Assembly: GCA_029009095.1 (NCBI GenBank)
Contig: JAQXJT010000025.1
Coordinates: 1-51,263 of the forward strand
Direction of reading: 5' to 3'
Length of the DNA: 51,263 nt
DNA from: a bacterium
Lineage (GTDB): Bacteria; Bacillota; Clostridia; Oscillospirales; Oscillospiraceae
The stretch's first letter is position 1; the number at the start of each line of letters is the position of its first letter. The position numbers and the translations under genes are program-made. The notes under the pieces were generated by a model. The model had not been told where the DNA came from, made no database searches, and worked only from the letters and a program-made list of their open reading frames with translations. Positions 7,890-17,510 of this stretch are shown in pieces.

Positions 7890-8714
7890 ATGGCAAGCAA
7901 CGAAAAAGGGAGACCCGTCGCTCCCGAGAAAAAGAAACCCACTTCCGCGGCTCTGAAGGCGGCGGTGGCGCAGCTGGAGGAAGAGGAACAGGGCAAAAAG
8001 AAGAATACGGCGCTGCTGCGCGTGGGCGCGGTGGTGCTGTGGGCGCTGGCCGCGCTGGCCATGTACTGCCCCCAGATCGGCCAGATGAACCTGCCCTTTG
8101 GCGCCTGCCGGATGCTGATGCTCCATGCCGTGACCGAGTGCGTGGCGGACATCGTGGCGGCGGGCGTGCTGGTGGTACTGGCCGCGCTGCTGTGGAAGAA
8201 GGCCAATCACATCCATCCCACCCGCTCCCATAACGCCTTTGTCCAGTTCTGCTGGAACCAGCTGGGCGTGATCATGGCGGGCATCATTCTGGCCCCGCTG
8301 GCCATCGTCCTCATCATGAAGCGGGAGGATCTGGACCAGAAGACCAAGCGCATCGTGGCCGCCGTGCTGGCCGTGGTGTTCCTGGGCGCCGCCGCGGGCA
8401 GCGCCGATTACCATCCCGTGACCCAGGACGAGGTCAACGAGATCCTCAACGAGGCCGATGAGAACGGCTACACCGGCGAGGTGTACTACACCCGCTACGG
8501 CCACAGCTACCACTTCTCTCTGGAGTGCCAGTCCCTGCGCCGCAGCAGCCAGGAAAACCTCTACAGCGGCACGCTGGAGGACGCGCTGGCCGCCAACCGC
8601 ACCGACCCCTGCGACTTCTGCGCCAACGGCAGACTGGTGAAGGAGGACGGCACCGTCATCGACATGACCGAACAGGTGGAGGGGGCCGTGGAGAGCCTCG
8701 AAAACGCCGCGTAA
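7890..8714 (+). CDS. Membrane protein with a C-terminal H-x4-C...C-x2-C motif
   Basis: This encodes 274 residues. A charged Lys/Glu-rich N-terminus (1-40) is followed by four likely membrane segments (about 43-60, 76-102, 121-143, 154-170). The soluble C-terminal tail carries Y-H-F-S-L-E-C at 207-213 and P-C-D-F-C at 240-244, giving H208, C213, C241, C244. That spacing matches the small motif found at the ends of many Firmicute membrane proteins and nuclease-like proteins, probably a zinc knuckle. The ribosome site is GAGGAAGG. The function is not known. The aldo/keto reductase gene follows 50 bp downstream with its own strong ribosome site. Confidence 0.75.
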   Translation: MASNEKGRPVAPEKKKPTSAALKAAVAQLEEEEQGKKKNTALLRVGAVVLWALAALAMYCPQIGQMNLPFGACRMLMLHAVTECVADIVAAGVLVVLAALLWKKANHIHPTRSHNAFVQFCWNQLGVIMAGIILAPLAIVLIMKREDLDQKTKRIVAAVLAVVFLGAAAGSADYHPVTQDEVNEILNEADENGYTGEVYYTRYGHSYHFSLECQSLRRSSQENLYSGTLEDALAANRTDPCDFCANGRLVKEDGTVIDMTEQVEGAVESLENAA

Positions 8715-8764
8715 AGAGGACGGCCCGGCTGAATTCAGACTATGCTGTATAAGGAGGACGCGTC

Positions 8765-9853
8765 ATGAACAAAGTGGGCTTTGGCTTTCTCCGTCTCCCG
8801 AAGAAGGGGGAGGAGCTGGATTATGAGCAGATCAACGAGATGGTGGACCTCTTTCTTTCCCGGGGCGGCAGCTACTTTGACACCTGCTATACCTACCTGA
8901 ACGGGGACAGCGAGAAGGGACTGAAAAAGTGTCTGGTGGATCGCTACCCCCGGGAGCGCTTCCGGATCGCCAATAAGCTGCCGGGCTATCGCTGCAAAAC
9001 CTACGAAGATTGCAGAACCTACTTCGACGAGGGACTGCGCCGCTGCGGCGTGTCGTACTTTGATGTGTATATGCTCCACTGGCTCAACCAGAAACACTAC
9101 GATATTGCCGAGCAGGTGGACGAGTTTCGCTTTCTCCGGGAGGTGAAAGCCTCCGGCGAGGCCAGGGAGATCGGCTTTTCCTACCACGACAGCGCCTCGC
9201 TGCTGGATCGGATCCTGACAGACCACCCGGAGGTGGATGTGGTGCAGATCCAGCTCAACTATCTGGACTGGGATTCCGCCGGGCTCGAGGCGGGAAAGTG
9301 CTATGATGTGTGCGTGAAGCACGGGAAAAAGGTCTGCGTCATGGAGCCGGTGAAGGGCGGCACCCTGAGCACGCTGCCGGCGGAGGCAGAGCGGCTGCTG
9401 CGGGAAATGCACCCGGATTGGAGCAACGCCTCCTGGGCGCTGCGCTTTGTGCAGTCTCTGGAGCAGGTGGGGATCTGCCTGAGCGGCATGAGCACGCCGG
9501 ATCAGGTGCGGGAGAATATGGCGGATGTCTCCCCGCTGGGAGAGGCGGAGCTAGAGCGGCTGCGGGCCGTCTGCGACATCATCACGGCGCAGACGGCGGT
9601 TCCCTGCACCGGCTGCCGGTACTGCGAGACGCACTGCCCCCGGAAGATCGCCATCCCCGATTACTTCAGAATGTACAACGAGCTCAGCCGCCATCCCCGG
9701 GACGAGTGGAAGATCAAGCCGGTTTATGAGCAGCTGATCAGGCAGCACGGGAAGGCCAGCGATTGCATCGCCTGCCGGAGCTGCGAGACGCACTGTCCCC
9801 AGAAGATCGAGATTTCGGCTTTCATGAAGAAAGCGGCGGAAGCGCTGGGCTGA
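8765..9853 (+). CDS. Aldo/keto reductase with a C-terminal double 4Fe-4S domain
   Basis: This encodes 362 residues. The N-terminal TIM barrel has the AKR catalytic tetrad: D39 and Y44 (F-D-T-C-Y-T-Y), K71 (A-N-K-L-P-G) and H105 (M-L-H-W-L). The C-terminal region has two CxxCxxCxxxCP clusters (C281/284/287/291 and C334/337/340/344), as in the Fe-S aldo/keto reductases of anaerobes. It would reduce or oxidise a carbonyl substrate with electrons passed through Fe-S clusters; the substrate is unknown. The ribosome site AAGGAGGA sits before the ATG. It is convergent with ydcF, with a shared terminator between. Confidence 0.88.
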   Translation: MNKVGFGFLRLPKKGEELDYEQINEMVDLFLSRGGSYFDTCYTYLNGDSEKGLKKCLVDRYPRERFRIANKLPGYRCKTYEDCRTYFDEGLRRCGVSYFDVYMLHWLNQKHYDIAEQVDEFRFLREVKASGEAREIGFSYHDSASLLDRILTDHPEVDVVQIQLNYLDWDSAGLEAGKCYDVCVKHGKKVCVMEPVKGGTLSTLPAEAERLLREMHPDWSNASWALRFVQSLEQVGICLSGMSTPDQVRENMADVSPLGEAELERLRAVCDIITAQTAVPCTGCRYCETHCPRKIAIPDYFRMYNELSRHPRDEWKIKPVYEQLIRQHGKASDCIACRSCETHCPQKIEISAFMKKAAEALG

Positions 9854-9916
9854 CGGGCGAAAGGCAGACGCCCGGCCCGGTCATGACCAAAGAGCGGGAA
9901 CATGGGATTTCCCGGC

Positions 9917-9960
9917 ATAAAAACCACAGCCGCCCCCTTGGGGGCGGCTGTGGTTTTTAT
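9917..9960. terminator. Bidirectional intrinsic terminator
   Basis: A perfect 21-bp inverted repeat (9917-9937, 9940-9960) has an A5 tract on one side and a T5 tract on the other. It serves the convergent aldo/keto reductase and ydcF genes. Confidence 0.9.
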
Positions 9961-9964
9961 GCGG

Positions 9965-10735
9965 CTATAAATTTCCCTCCAGCGTGCTTACCACGATGGC
10001 GCAGAATTCCCGCACCGCGTAGTGGAGGAAGCCGCTGCGGGAGGAGCGGGCGGGGATGCCGTAGAATTCATAATCCCAGCCCTGAAAGGCCGCCGTGCGC
10101 AGCGAGCGGAACACATGGAAGTCGCTGGTGACGATGCCCACGGTGCGCGTCCCCTCCGGCAGCAGGGGGATGCTGTTCTGGAGGTTGGTGTAGGTGTCCA
10201 CGGAGCGATCCTCCAGCACGATCCGCGCCCCGTCGATACCCAGGGCCATGAGATTGTCCCGGATGCACTGGGCCTCGCTGATGCCCTCGTCGTCCCCCTG
10301 CCCGCCGGAGGCGATGCAGAGGGTGTCGGGGTTGGCCTCCAGATACCCGGCGGCGGCGTCGATCCGCTGCCGGAGCGCCCCGCTGGGGGCGGTGGCATTT
10401 ACCTTGGCGCCCAGTACAATGACGCAGTCCAGCTCCGCCGGAGCCTGCTCAAAAGCGCCCGCGCACACGAAGTATTCCACAAAGAAGAAGAAAGCGAAGC
10501 CCGCCGCAAGACAGACGCGCCATAGCACAATGAACCACCTCGGCAGCGGCACCCGTTCCCCCGTGCGGATGGAGCGGCGCACCAGAAAATAGCGCACAAG
10601 GCAGACCGTGCCGCCCAGAGGCCAGAGCCACAGCATGGACTGGCCGAAGCGGACAAAGATGCCCATGCCCAGATAATACACAAAGCAGAAGACGCCCAGC
10701 AGCAAAATCAGGTCGTTGATGATCTTTCTTTTCAT
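9965..10735 (-). CDS. YdcF/DUF218-family membrane protein
   Basis: This encodes 256 residues. Three hydrophobic segments (about 8-27, 34-50, 67-90) are followed by a DUF218 domain: L-D-C-V-I-V-L-G-A-K at about 101-110, A-S-G-G-Q-G-D-D-E near 142-150 and the T-S-D-F-H-V-F-R motif near 203-210. The family (YdcF, SanA, ElyC) is linked to envelope polymer metabolism; the exact reaction is not settled. It is the last gene of the envelope operon, 12 bp after the XpaC-like gene. Confidence 0.85.
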   Translation of the reverse strand: MKRKIINDLILLLGVFCFVYYLGMGIFVRFGQSMLWLWPLGGTVCLVRYFLVRRSIRTGERVPLPRWFIVLWRVCLAAGFAFFFFVEYFVCAGAFEQAPAELDCVIVLGAKVNATAPSGALRQRIDAAAGYLEANPDTLCIASGGQGDDEGISEAQCIRDNLMALGIDGARIVLEDRSVDTYTNLQNSIPLLPEGTRTVGIVTSDFHVFRSLRTAAFQGWDYEFYGIPARSSRSGFLHYAVREFCAIVVSTLEGNL

Positions 10736-10747
10736 GGGGAGCGTACC

Positions 10748-11968
10748 TCATTCCGCCTTTTCCGCCGCCGCGGCAGCGGAGGATGAGGGCATGGTGAAGC
10801 CGCCCACATAGCCGTCCTGCCGCAGCAGGGAGTCCATGGTGCGGATCTCCGCGTTGATGTCCATGGTCTCGGAGCGGAAGAGGGAGTCAAACTGCTTTTC
10901 GTAGGCCTCGGAGAGCGTCTCCATCATGTGTTCGATGTTCTTCTTGGAGCTGCGGATGTTCTCGCCCACCACGGTCTGCTTCTCGAAGTCCGCGTAGGCG
11001 CTCAGCAGCTTGATGGTGGTGGGCAGGTAGTAGTCCATAAAGCGCTGGATCTGGATGCGCTTTTCGGGCTTCTCCCGCACGGCGAGGAATGTGGCCCGGG
11101 CCACCGCCTCGATGCGGTAGATCCGGGCGGACATGGCCTCGTCCTCGATGCGCTCGTTGAGGAGCCGCAGATCCAGCAGCATGGCCTCGTAGTTGTCCCC
11201 GGGGTTCCCGGTGCCGCTCTTTTCCGGCTCCGCCGGGGCGCTCTCCTCCTCGTCCTCCATGGCCTCCCGGATGGGGGCGCTGGGATCCACGATCAGGACG
11301 CCCCGGGCGGCGTCAAGGGTGGCCTCGGGGCCGAAGTAGCCCCGCTCCACCATGTCGTTCACATCCTTGAGCACCTCGGCGTAGCTGCGCCCGGTCAGCG
11401 AGACCAGCGCGTCCAGCCGGATGCGGGGGGTGGAGCCTACGGCGCTGCGGTAGCGGTCGTAGAGCTTTTCCGTCTTCAGCTTCCGCCGTGCGGCCAACAT
11501 GGGGAAGGCGGCCGCCAGCGTGAAGCTCCCGGCCACCACGGCCAACTCCGGGTGGAAGCTCCCGTAGAAAGCGTTGGTCAGGAGCGTGGCCCAGAGAATG
11601 AAGGCGACCAGGAAGAAGCTGCCGCCCACAATGAAAAAGGGGACGGAACCTTTGGCGATCTGCCGGATCCGGAGCTTTTTGGGCTTTTTGGCGGTGGCAA
11701 CCTGACGTTCCCGGCCGGAGGCGGAGCGGCGCTCCGTCCGGCTGCGGGAGGGGGCGCTGTCACGCTCGCCGTGCTCCTCCATGGGGCGGTACGGGTCGAT
11801 GGAGGAGAGCCCGCTGCGGATGCTCTCGCTCACATAGTGCAGCAGCTCGTCTTTGCCGAGTCTGGCGGCGTCCACCACCAGCTCGGTAGTGGCCCGCAGT
11901 TCCCGCACCACATCCCTGGCCAGCCCGGAGAGATCGTCGTTATCGTCGAAAGGGGATTTTTTGGACAT
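10748..11968 (-). CDS. XpaC-like protein (5-bromo-4-chloroindolyl phosphate hydrolysis family)
   Basis: This encodes 406 residues from the ATG at 11968, which has a GGAGGG ribosome site; a longer in-frame start at 12043 would overlap the upstream gene and lacks one. A polar, Arg-rich N-terminus (1-110) leads to two membrane segments (about 112-135, 140-160). Then comes a cytoplasmic domain with a long helical bundle (roughly 265-385) typical of XpaC, which in other Firmicutes often sits beside TelA. There is no TelA here. Ala-rich tail. The true role is unknown; the family name comes from a phenotype with a chromogenic substrate. Confidence 0.7.
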   Translation of the reverse strand: MSKKSPFDDNDDLSGLARDVVRELRATTELVVDAARLGKDELLHYVSESIRSGLSSIDPYRPMEEHGERDSAPSRSRTERRSASGRERQVATAKKPKKLRIRQIAKGSVPFFIVGGSFFLVAFILWATLLTNAFYGSFHPELAVVAGSFTLAAAFPMLAARRKLKTEKLYDRYRSAVGSTPRIRLDALVSLTGRSYAEVLKDVNDMVERGYFGPEATLDAARGVLIVDPSAPIREAMEDEEESAPAEPEKSGTGNPGDNYEAMLLDLRLLNERIEDEAMSARIYRIEAVARATFLAVREKPEKRIQIQRFMDYYLPTTIKLLSAYADFEKQTVVGENIRSSKKNIEHMMETLSEAYEKQFDSLFRSETMDINAEIRTMDSLLRQDGYVGGFTMPSSSAAAAAEKAE

Positions 11969-12009
11969 GGGAAATACCCTCCAGGTATGCAAAGAGTCGT
12001 TGAGATTCG

Positions 12010-13476
12010 TTACTCCACAATGGCCATGGCTGCGGCGTACCACTGATTGTTGTGACGCACAAAAGCCAGATCGTAGGCGTCCTCCAGCACGGAATCCGTC
12101 GTCTCGTACCAGGACTGGCTCTTCAGGTGGGCCTTGTAGCTGACGCGGCAGGTAAAGGCGTCCTCGCCGCAGGGGATGAAGTCGCTGTAGTTGAGATAGT
12201 CGTAGGTGATGGTGGTGTCCGAGGCCCAGATCATGGCCGCGGTGGAGTTGGCGAAGTAGTTATAGAGCTCCGAGCCGTAGAGGGTGAGCTGGAGCAGCGT
12301 GGCGAGTTCGCCGTTGTTGCCCGCGCCGTAGCCCATGTTGGCCGCGAAAAACTTCTCCACCAGCGGCTGCTGCTCGCGCTGCAGCGCCTCGTCGGGGAGG
12401 TAGCGGCAGAGCACGGCCCCGTCCTCGCCCTCGCTCTGCTCCATACGGCAGCCCTCGGGGGCTTCCACGCGGATCACGGGCTTGCGGTAGAGCCCGGTGA
12501 GGGAATAGGTCACCGCAGCGGAGGAGACGCCGCCGGTATACTGCTCCAGCCCGGCAAAGAGGTCGTCGCCCCGGGCGGTGATCTCCTCCCCGCCCAGCAG
12601 GGTGTCGCAGACGTAGACCGAGGCGTTGGCGGGGGCGGTGACGGTGAAGCTGTAGCCTCCCTCGCCGCCGAGACGGTAGAAGAGCTGCTCCTCCCCGTCG
12701 CTGGGATAGACCTCGCTGCCGCTGCCGTCGGTGACGGTGATGTCCCCGTAAAGCCCGGAGACCTCGTAGAGCACCCGGTGGGGGGCGGAGGCGTAGCGGC
12801 GCTCCAGCGCCGTCAGCTCCGTGCAGGGGATGTTATCGTCGGTGATGTACGCCGCCGAGACCTCCCGGCCGTTGAGGAAGACCGGCTCGTCCTCCGGGGC
12901 CTCGATGGCGATGGAGGTGGCGGTGAGGGCGTAGGGGGAGACATAGGGGACGCAGCTCTCCAGCCGGTAGCGGTGGAAGCCGAAGGGCAGATCCTCCGCG
13001 GGGGTGAGCGTCACCCGGCATACATCGTATTTGCCCGCTTTCACGGTGTAGACGGGCTTTTCCGCGCTGGAGACCCCGGCGGCCTCCCGGTAGCTGTAGC
13101 GCTGCCCCCGGCAGGAGCTCTCAAAATAGCGCGTCATGACCTCCTCGCTGCTCTCAAACTCACCCAGCTCCAGCGTTGGGGCGGAGAGCAGGATCTCCAG
13201 ATAGTCGTCGTCGCTATGGGAGGCGAGGAACTCCTCCATGACATATTTGCCCTGGCTCTGCTCGTAGGCGTCCAGATACCGGTAGAGCACCCCCAGCCCC
13301 ACGCCGCCCAGCAGCAGAATGACGGCGGTGTAGACCCAGAAGAAGCGGCGGAAACGCCGTTTGCTCCGCGCCACGGCCCGCTGCCGGGCCCGTTCCCGGC
13401 GCTCGGCCATCTCTTCCCGGCTGAGGGGACGGCCGTTCTCGTCCGTGGGGACTCTGCGTTTTTCCGTTTCAGCCAT
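12010..13476 (-). CDS. Bitopic membrane protein with large extracytoplasmic domain
   Basis: This encodes 488 residues. A cytoplasmic head rich in Arg/Glu (1-43) is followed by one membrane span (about 45-65). The large outer part holds at least two related beta-rich modules, each with a V-F-L-N-G- or V-Y-V-C-D-type PEGA-like strand (near 200 and 293). An alpha/beta domain ends the protein (about 375-488; F-F-A-A-N near 380 and W-Y-A-A-A at the end), like NTF2-type domains. There is no catalytic signature. It overlaps the upstream glycosidase gene by 8 bp. The family is not recognised; an envelope role is inferred from neighbours. Confidence 0.7.
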   Translation of the reverse strand: MAETEKRRVPTDENGRPLSREEMAERRERARQRAVARSKRRFRRFFWVYTAVILLLGGVGLGVLYRYLDAYEQSQGKYVMEEFLASHSDDDYLEILLSAPTLELGEFESSEEVMTRYFESSCRGQRYSYREAAGVSSAEKPVYTVKAGKYDVCRVTLTPAEDLPFGFHRYRLESCVPYVSPYALTATSIAIEAPEDEPVFLNGREVSAAYITDDNIPCTELTALERRYASAPHRVLYEVSGLYGDITVTDGSGSEVYPSDGEEQLFYRLGGEGGYSFTVTAPANASVYVCDTLLGGEEITARGDDLFAGLEQYTGGVSSAAVTYSLTGLYRKPVIRVEAPEGCRMEQSEGEDGAVLCRYLPDEALQREQQPLVEKFFAANMGYGAGNNGELATLLQLTLYGSELYNYFANSTAAMIWASDTTITYDYLNYSDFIPCGEDAFTCRVSYKAHLKSQSWYETTDSVLEDAYDLAFVRHNNQWYAAAMAIVE

Positions 13477-14548
13477 GGCTGCCCTCCTTCAGCACGATAA
13501 ACCCGTCGGGGATGTAGCGCGGGCCGGTGACGGAGGCGCAGGAGTTGATGATCTCCCCGTCGTATACCATCACCGAGGAGGAGCCGCCGTCCAGATTGCC
13601 CACATTCAGCGCCCCGTATTCCAGCATTACATCGCAGACATCCTCCAGCGTGGCGCCCAGAGTGCCCACCTGCCGCCCGTCCAGCACCAGCAGCAGCAGC
13701 GCGCCGTCGGCCCGCTGGCCGATGGCCGTGCGGGGATTCACGCCGCTGTCCAGATTGTGGGACTGTACCTCGCCATTGATGACCAGCGCCCCGTCGATGG
13801 CGCCCTCCATGTTGAAGTTCACCGCCCACTTGATCCCGGCGTCCAGAGCTTCCTGGCCCGTGTAGCGGCCCAGCAGCAGCCGCCCCTCGCCGTCCAGACC
13901 CACCACGCTGGAATAGGTCGTATAGGGGCTGCCGAAGACGATCTCCCCGTTGGTGATCACCAGTCCGTGGGGGATGCCTCCGTTGCCCCGGCCGTTCTCG
14001 TCGTTGAACCCGCCGCCGTTGATCCCGGCGATGCCGTCATACTTGGCCACCATATCCGTGAGCTGCAATCCCGCGGCGTTGCCCAGGTTGTCCGAGGTGC
14101 CCACGATGACGGAGGTGGGGTCGCGCACGATGAGCAGCTTGCCCTTGTAGGTGCTGCCCTTGATCTCCACCAGTTGCAGATAGGGCGTCTCCTCCCCAGC
14201 GGGGCTGCCGCCGGCCTCGGCGGCGCCGGGCTGCTCCTGTGCGGGCTTCACATGGATCAGCGAGAGGTTCACGCTCTCCTGCTCCTCGCCCAGGGCAATG
14301 TTCTCCTCTGAGACGTTCAGGAAGGACAGCTCTTCCTCGGAGAGGAAAATGTCCGCCACCCACTTGATGGCGCTGGTCTCCCGCACGCTGCGGCAGAAAA
14401 GCTCCGTGGCCGTGGGGGAGGGGCCCCGCTCCATGATGTACACCAATCCCAGCAGCAGCGCCAGCAGCAGCACCAGCGTCCAGAGGATCATCAGTCCCAC
14501 GCGCCCTGCCATCCGCAGGGGGCTGACCGTGTTTTTATGTCTTGCCAT
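13469..14548 (-). CDS. Phosphodiester glycosidase family protein (NAGPA domain)
   Basis: This encodes 359 residues. One N-terminal membrane segment (about 17-40) anchors an extracytoplasmic domain. The NAGPA/exopolysaccharide domain is clear from its motifs: A-G-I-N-G-G-G-F near 175, N-P-R-T-A-I-G-Q near 270, L-V-L-D-G-R-Q near 287 and N-L-D-G-G-S-S-S near 320. The family removes N-acetylglucosamine in phosphodiester linkage or acts on cell-surface polymers. It is the first gene of a four-gene operon running to ydcF. Confidence 0.87.
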   Translation of the reverse strand: MARHKNTVSPLRMAGRVGLMILWTLVLLLALLLGLVYIMERGPSPTATELFCRSVRETSAIKWVADIFLSEEELSFLNVSEENIALGEEQESVNLSLIHVKPAQEQPGAAEAGGSPAGEETPYLQLVEIKGSTYKGKLLIVRDPTSVIVGTSDNLGNAAGLQLTDMVAKYDGIAGINGGGFNDENGRGNGGIPHGLVITNGEIVFGSPYTTYSSVVGLDGEGRLLLGRYTGQEALDAGIKWAVNFNMEGAIDGALVINGEVQSHNLDSGVNPRTAIGQRADGALLLLVLDGRQVGTLGATLEDVCDVMLEYGALNVGNLDGGSSSVMVYDGEIINSCASVTGPRYIPDGFIVLKEGSHG

Positions 14549-14588
14549 AAGATATTTCTCCCTTTTTCGGGTAGTGCATCAGCGTTTC

Positions 14589-14617
14589 ATTATAGCGCAA
14601 TTCCCCGCGCTTTTCAA
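14589..14617 (-). promoter_or_regulatory. Promoter of the four-gene envelope operon
   Basis: Minus strand: TTGAAA at 14617-14612, 17-nt spacer, TATAAT at 14594-14589, 40 nt before the start at 14548. Confidence 0.75.
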
Positions 14618-14674
14618 TAGTTTCCGGGAAATGTAAGACGAAGGTAAGCCGCGCCCCGTTCCGTCTGCGCCCGG

Positions 14675-14715
14675 GAAAAAATCCCTCCCGCCCCCATCAG
14701 GGGGGCGGGAGGGAT
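14675..14715 (-). terminator. Terminator of the lysine importer operon
   Basis: A perfect 15-bp stem (14681-14695, 14701-14715) is followed by a T6 run on the minus strand. It lies 25 bp after the ATPase gene stop. Confidence 0.88.
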
Positions 14716-14740
14716 CGCGCGGGGAGAACAGGGCGATTTT

Positions 14741-15471
<731 letters not shown>

Positions 15472-15475
<4 letters not shown>

Positions 15476-16299
15476 TTTTTGACCTCCCTGTACTCCTGAC
15501 TCTTCTCGTCGAAGGGCGTGCCGCTGGCGGGGTAGCTGTAGGTACCGGCGGTCATCACCAGCTGGTCGGCGTTCACCAGTTCATAGTTGTCCGAGCCGTC
15601 CAGACGCTTCTCTACAAAGCGCAGCAGCAGCGAGGCCGACAGCGTCAGCGTCAGGTAACCCACCATCTCGATGGCGGCGGAGGGGAAGTACTTGAACACG
15701 GCGCCGGAGACCATCTTGTGCACGGCGAAGAAGTCCGAGAAGCCGATGATGAACATGACGGAGGTGTCCTTCACATTGATGATGTAGTTGTTGCCGATTT
15801 GGGGCATGATGTTACGGAGGGTCTGGGGCAGGATCACATAGAGCATGGTCTGCCAGTGGGTCATGCCGATGGCCTTGGCGCCCTCGGTCTGGCCCGGATC
15901 CACGGACATGATGCCGCCGCGGACGGATTCGGCCATGTACGCCCCCGTGTTGATGGAGACCACCACGATGCTCACCGTCCAGATGCTACCGAAGGCCACG
16001 CCGAAGAAGTAGGGAACGCCGTAGTAGATGAACACGGATTGCAGGATCATGGGGGTGCCCCGGAAGACCTCCACATAGACGCGGATCAGCAGCCGGATCA
16101 GCTTCAGTACGAAGCGCTTGAGGAAGTTGTCGCCGGGGGCGCAGGGAATGGTCTGCAAAATGCCGCAGAGGAAGCCGATGAGGCAGCCCAGGGCCGTGGC
16201 GATGATGGAGAGCAGCAGCGTGTTCCGCACGCCGCCCAGATAGACGGAGCCGTACTTGGCCCAGAGGGCGGCGATATCGGTGATCAGTTGAGAACCCAT
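15472..16299 (-). CDS. Amino-acid ABC importer permease (probably lysine)
   Basis: This encodes 275 residues. The ATG at 16299 follows a GGGAGA site and is preferred to an in-frame TTG at 16314. There are about five membrane spans. The EAA-type loop is visible around [15 protein letters not shown] (residues 145-159). It belongs to the HisM/GlnP family of polar amino-acid permeases and would pair with the ATPase and the binding protein on either side. Confidence 0.9.
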
Positions 16300-16340
16300 G
16301 TGATCTTCTCCCAAAGTGTTTTTTGCCGGGGCGGGGTCGC

Positions 16341-17180
16341 TTACTCGCTCAGGGGCTGCACGGCGATGGCCTGGGCCATGCGCTCGTTGAAGTCCGCGGC
16401 GGTGAGAGTGCTCAGATAGCTGTCGATGGCATCTTTGAGCTCGGTGTTGCCCTTGCGGACGGACACGCCGATGTTGACCTCCTCCTCGGAGACCTCAAAA
16501 TCGTGGCTGCTGCCGCTGAAGTCGAGGATGGTGAAGTTGGGGTAGGCAATGAGAGCGCCCTGAGCGGTGGGCACATCGGTGCAGATGAAGTCCACGGTGC
16601 CGGAGGCCAGCGCCACCAGCATGGCGGAAGCGGTCTCCTGGGGGGTGAGGATCTCCGCGCCGGGGATCTGGGGCAGGCAGGAGTCGTACCAGATGGTGCC
16701 GGACTGGCTGGTGCACTTGCCGCCGGCGAGATCGTCAATGGACTTGGCGGAGGCAAAGGGGCTGTCGCTGTCGGTGACGCAGACGATGGTGGCGTAGAGG
16801 TAGGGCCCGGCGAAGTCCACGGACTCCATGCGCTCGCTGGTCATGGACTGCCCGGCGATGACCGCGTCCACGGTGCCGGCTTGCACTGCGGGGATCAGGC
16901 TGTCCCAGTCCAGCTGCACGATCTCCAGCTCCCAGCCGTTGGCCTCGCAGATGGCCTTGGCGGTCATCACATCGTAGCCGTTGGCGTAGAGGTCGGAGCC
17001 CTTGATGGGCACGGCGCCGTTGGAGTCGTCGGCCTGGGCCCAGTTGTAGGGGGCGTAGGCGCACTCCATGGCCACGGTCAGCACGCCGTCTTCCACGCCG
17101 GAGCTGGTCTTGGCGCCGCCGCAGGCGGTCAGGGCGCACATAAGGGCCAGAGCCAGCATGACGGTGAGAATTCTTTTCAT
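16341..17180 (-). CDS. Amino-acid ABC importer substrate-binding lipoprotein (probably lysine)
   Basis: This encodes 279 residues. The ATG at 17180 has a GGGAGGAA ribosome site; a longer in-frame start at 17243 would lie in the riboswitch leader. The signal peptide ends in a lipobox L-T-A-C at about 17-20, so the mature protein is lipid-anchored. The SBP family-3 fold shows in A-M-E-C-A-Y-A-P-Y-N-W, V-D-A-V-I-A-G-Q-S-M-T and V-D-F-I-C-T-D motifs. Together with permease and ATPase it makes a complete importer under lysine riboswitch control. Confidence 0.9.
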   Translation of the reverse strand: MKRILTVMLALALMCALTACGGAKTSSGVEDGVLTVAMECAYAPYNWAQADDSNGAVPIKGSDLYANGYDVMTAKAICEANGWELEIVQLDWDSLIPAVQAGTVDAVIAGQSMTSERMESVDFAGPYLYATIVCVTDSDSPFASAKSIDDLAGGKCTSQSGTIWYDSCLPQIPGAEILTPQETASAMLVALASGTVDFICTDVPTAQGALIAYPNFTILDFSGSSHDFEVSEEEVNIGVSVRKGNTELKDAIDSYLSTLTAADFNERMAQAIAVQPLSE

Positions 17181-17275
17181 TTCTTTTTCCTCCCAAAATA
17201 GAAAATCAGCCACGATCCCGGCGGAGGAGATCATGACTGACAAAAACCCACTATACGCGCGCTTGGGGCATTCGT

Positions 17276-17441
17276 CCTATGACAGCTCTCCACCGAAGTG
17301 ACAGTCCGCCGGATATTCTCCGTCAGCCCAGGCACCCGCCCGCCAGACAGCGGTACGGATCCTTCGGCGGCCTCTCCTTTCAGCTCCCGGTGTCTGCCGT
17401 TGCTCGGAGCCTACTCTTATCGGCCGCGCCTCTATCCATAA
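17276..17441 (-). promoter_or_regulatory. Lysine riboswitch (L box)
   Basis: The minus-strand leader contains the L-box core in order: GATAGAGGCGCGG, AAGAGTAG, GGGAGCTGAAAGGAGAG, GCCGCCGAAG, and a closing segment GAGAGCTGTC. The P1 helix pairs minus-strand TTATGGATAG (17441-17432) with CTGTCATAGG (17285-17276) using G-U pairs. Length (about 166 nt) and layout fit the family. It shuts off expression when lysine is plentiful in known cases. A T5 tract at 17246-17242 follows and may end a terminator, but I could not resolve its stem; control might be translational instead. Confidence 0.85.
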
Positions 17442-17450
17442 GATGGCTTT

Positions 17451-17478
17451 ATTATAATAAACCGGGGAGATTTGTCAA
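17451..17478 (-). promoter_or_regulatory. Promoter of the lysine importer operon
   Basis: Minus strand: TTGACA at 17478-17473, 16-nt spacer, TATAAT at 17456-17451, about 10 nt before the riboswitch P1. Both hexamers are perfect. The -35 lies just inside the loop of the MATE gene terminator hairpin and the spacer is its descending arm. Confidence 0.85.
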
Positions 17479-17504
17479 ATGGAAAATTGCACAAATCTCC
17501 CCGG
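17462..17504 (-). terminator. Terminator of the MATE gene, overlapping the next promoter
   Basis: A perfect 13-bp stem (17462-17474, 17492-17504) lies 7 bp after the MATE stop, followed on the minus strand by TTTATTATAAT. The T-rich tail doubles as the -10 region of the lysine operon promoter. Confidence 0.75.
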
Positions 17505-17510
17505 CGTGTT

